Below are positions 5,815-7,043 of a stretch of DNA of 7,043 nt, piece after piece. The DNA is from Chloroflexota bacterium. GTDB taxonomy: Bacteria > Chloroflexota > Ktedonobacteria > Ktedonobacterales > Ktedonobacteraceae. The notes below the pieces were generated by a model, which was not told the DNA's origin, did not search any database, and saw nothing but the letters and a program-made list of their open reading frames with translations. The translations under genes were made by a program, and so were the position numbers. The stretch is taken from NCBI GenBank assembly GCA_021828635.1, contig JAJZEJ010000645.1, positions 1 through 7,043 on the forward strand, read 5' to 3'. Within the stretch, counting starts at the first letter, position 1, and each line of letters starts with the position of its first letter.

Positions 5815-6816
5815 TTACATGCCCCAGCGCAATGCAGGGGTATGGACCGGCGCATCCCAGTATTTCACCAGTTCGTCATCCATGCGAACCAGCGTGATTG
5901 AGCAACCGGCCATCTCCAGCGAGGTGATGTAGCTACCGACCAGTGAGCGAGCGATGCTGACATTCTTGCCCTGGAGGATGCGGTTGAGCGTATTATAGAC
6001 GATGTACAGTTCGATCAGTGGTGTGCCACCCATGCCATTAACGAAAGCCAGCACCTGCTCGCCACTCTTGAGGCCCAGGTCTTCGATAATGGGCATAGCC
6101 AGCATCTCAGTGATCTCATCGGCGGAGGCCAGTTTGACACGCCGCCGCCCCGGCTCACCATGAATGCCGATGCCAATCTCCATCTCGTCTTCGCCCAGCT
6201 CAAAGGTGGGTTTTCCGGCGGCGGGTACTGTGCAGGAGGTCAGCGCCATGCCCATGCTGCGTCCCTGCTCATTAACCTTACGCGCCAGCGCCGCTACCTG
6301 ATCGAGTGGGACACCCGTCTGAGCAAGGCCACCGACGATCTTCTCTAGCAGGACGGTCACGCCGACGCCACGTCGTCCGGCGGTATAGAGGCTATCCTGC
6401 ACGGCTACGTCATCATTGGTGACAACGCTCTGCACCTGGATACCCTCGGCTTCGGCCAGTTCAGCGGCCATCTCGAAGTTGAGGACATCACCAGTGTAGT
6501 TCTTGACGATGTGCAACACACCTGCACCACCATTGACGGCTTTCGTCGCGGCCAGCATCTGATCCGGCACGGGCGAAGTGAAGACAGCACCGGGGCAGGC
6601 AGCATCAAGCATACCAAAGCCTACAAAGCCACCATGCATTGGCTCATGGCCGCTCCCACCACCGGAAATAATGCCGACTTTGCCCTGCACCGGGGCATCT
6701 TTGCGTACAATGATCTGATTCTCCATGTCTACAGTGATGAGGTCAGCGTGAGCGACAGCCATACCGGCCAGTGCCTCTTGCACAACATCTTCCGGCTTGT
6801 TGATAAGCTTTTTCAT
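5815..6816 (-). CDS. dhaK: Dihydroxyacetone kinase substrate-binding subunit DhaK
   Basis: This 333-residue cytoplasmic subunit binds dihydroxyacetone covalently as a hemiaminal and presents it to DhaL. The covalent histidine is His219 in GIGIHGEPG (214-222). The two further active-site residues are His57 in SGGGSGHEP (51-59) and Asp110 in KNYTGD (105-110). All three are offset by one from E. coli His218, His56 and Asp109. The C-terminus has the expected NGMGGTP (260-266) and ends in HTPALRWGM, with no fused DhaL domain, so this is the split PTS-type enzyme. The start at 6816 ([12 protein letters not shown]) matches the family and has AAGGGGA eight bases upstream. The frame stays open to 6903 but that part overlaps the promoter region. 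It is the first gene of the apparent operon, with an 85-nt gap to dhaL. Regulation probably acts at the promoter and dyads upstream; no DhaR- or DhaS-like regulator is in the window. Confidence 0.97.
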   Translation of the reverse strand: MKKLINKPEDVVQEALAGMAVAHADLITVDMENQIIVRKDAPVQGKVGIISGGGSGHEPMHGGFVGFGMLDAACPGAVFTSPVPDQMLAATKAVNGGAGVLHIVKNYTGDVLNFEMAAELAEAEGIQVQSVVTNDDVAVQDSLYTAGRRGVGVTVLLEKIVGGLAQTGVPLDQVAALARKVNEQGRSMGMALTSCTVPAAGKPTFELGEDEMEIGIGIHGEPGRRRVKLASADEITEMLAMPIIEDLGLKSGEQVLAFVNGMGGTPLIELYIVYNTLNRILQGKNVSIARSLVGSYITSLEMAGCSITLVRMDDELVKYWDAPVHTPALRWGM

Positions 6817-6906
6817 AGTACATCCCCTTCGGTGTTTTAGATAAGCGTCAAAACAAAGGGTACCTGGGTGAATGGTTATCATTGATCGGATTGGTGCATC
6901 CAATCG

Positions 6907-6932
6907 TTATTGTATCCCATCCGATACGATAA
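6907..6932. promoter_or_regulatory. Dyad overlapping the -10/-35 region, possible operator
   Basis: TTATTGTATC (6907-6916) and GATACGATAA (6923-6932) form an inverted repeat matching at 9 of 10 positions around a 6-bp centre. It covers the -10 box and spacer of the candidate promoter, which is where a repressor dimer would be expected to bind. The regulator is unknown. A shorter perfect dyad, GATTGG/CCAATC (6889-6905), lies just downstream. Confidence 0.45.
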
Positions 6933-6936
6933 ACAA
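6909..6936 (-). promoter_or_regulatory. Candidate sigma70-type promoter of the dha operon
   Basis: On the minus strand TTGTTT (6931-6936) and TACAAT (6909-6914) are separated by 16 bp. The -10 box differs from consensus at one base; the -35 is weaker. Transcription would begin near 6902, giving a leader of about 86 nt before dhaK. This is the best promoter in the 227-nt region upstream of dhaK, and a dyad overlaps it. Confidence 0.5.
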
Positions 6937-6970
6937 AATGCTTGGTCGGATAGGGCAGGGCAACCGCGCA

Positions 6971-7043
6971 CAGGGTACCCGCAAGGGATACCCCTACAAT
7001 GATTACGTGATCTTTGTAGGGACGATCCCTTGCGGTCGCCCTG
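6971..7043. repeat. Paired dispersed repeat with GCAA-loop hairpins, reaching the window edge
   Basis: Two related units of 29 and 30 nt face each other: 6971-6999 on the plus strand and 7014-7043 on the minus strand, each running CAGGG, a small hairpin, then CCCTACAA, with 14 nt between them. In the first unit GGGTACCC pairs with GGG-A-TACCC around a GCAA tetraloop. In the second GGGCGACC pairs with GG-GA-TCG-T-CCC around the same loop. The element may continue beyond 7043. It shares the GTAGGGAC sequence with the 4979-5056 palindrome, which suggests a common repeat superfamily. Confidence 0.75.

Noticed and set aside
6511..6840. Plus-strand frame of 109 codons over the dhaK 5' end
   Set aside because: It is antisense to conserved DhaK active-site sequence and has no family resemblance.

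Overview
All supported genes lie on the minus strand, so transcription runs from high to low coordinates. In transcription order they are dhaK, dhaL, a dhaM–HPr–Enzyme I fusion, a short-chain dehydrogenase/reductase (SDR), a 6-pyruvoyl-tetrahydropterin synthase-like gene (PTPS/QueD family), a GT4 glycosyltransferase, and the first 19 codons of an EamA-type transporter cut by the left edge. The organism is a bacterium with moderate, slightly GC-rich DNA. The complete DhaM–HPr–EI fusion and the palindromic repeats with GTAGGG/CCCTAC ends suggest Chloroflexota, perhaps a Ktedonobacteria-like lineage. That placement is inference from general knowledge and could be wrong.

Layout. 6817-7043 is a non-coding leader. 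It holds a paired repeat with GCAA-loop hairpins at the right edge, then a candidate sigma70-type promoter overlapped by a dyad and three TCGGAT motifs. dhaK follows (5815-6816), then an 85-nt gap with a perfect 13-bp hairpin just before the dhaL Shine-Dalgarno. dhaL (5097-5729) is followed by a 177-nt gap with a perfect 26-bp inverted repeat. The 864-residue dhaM fusion (2325-4919) overlaps the SDR gene (1603-2328) by ATGA. Sixteen nt later comes the PTPS-like gene (1176-1586), which overlaps the glycosyltransferase (49-1179) by ATGA. The glycosyltransferase in turn overlaps the transporter gene by 11 nt.

Function. The first three genes form a PTS-type dihydroxyacetone kinase. Because the DhaM protein carries a full Enzyme I and HPr, with all three phospho-histidines and the EI cysteine, the operon could pass phosphate from PEP to dihydroxyacetone without other PTS proteins. 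The next three genes look like a reduced-pterin module. The PTPS-like protein has the C-x5-H-G-H arrangement linked to tetrahydrobiopterin-type enzymes rather than the C-x3-H-G-H of queuosine enzymes. It sits between an SDR, the fold of sepiapterin reductases, and a GT4 glycosyltransferase. Together they suggest tetrahydrobiopterin-like or glycosylated pterin synthesis, translationally coupled to the end of the dha operon. This coupling is the most unusual aspect of the window. No regulator, RNA gene, CRISPR array or insertion sequence was seen.
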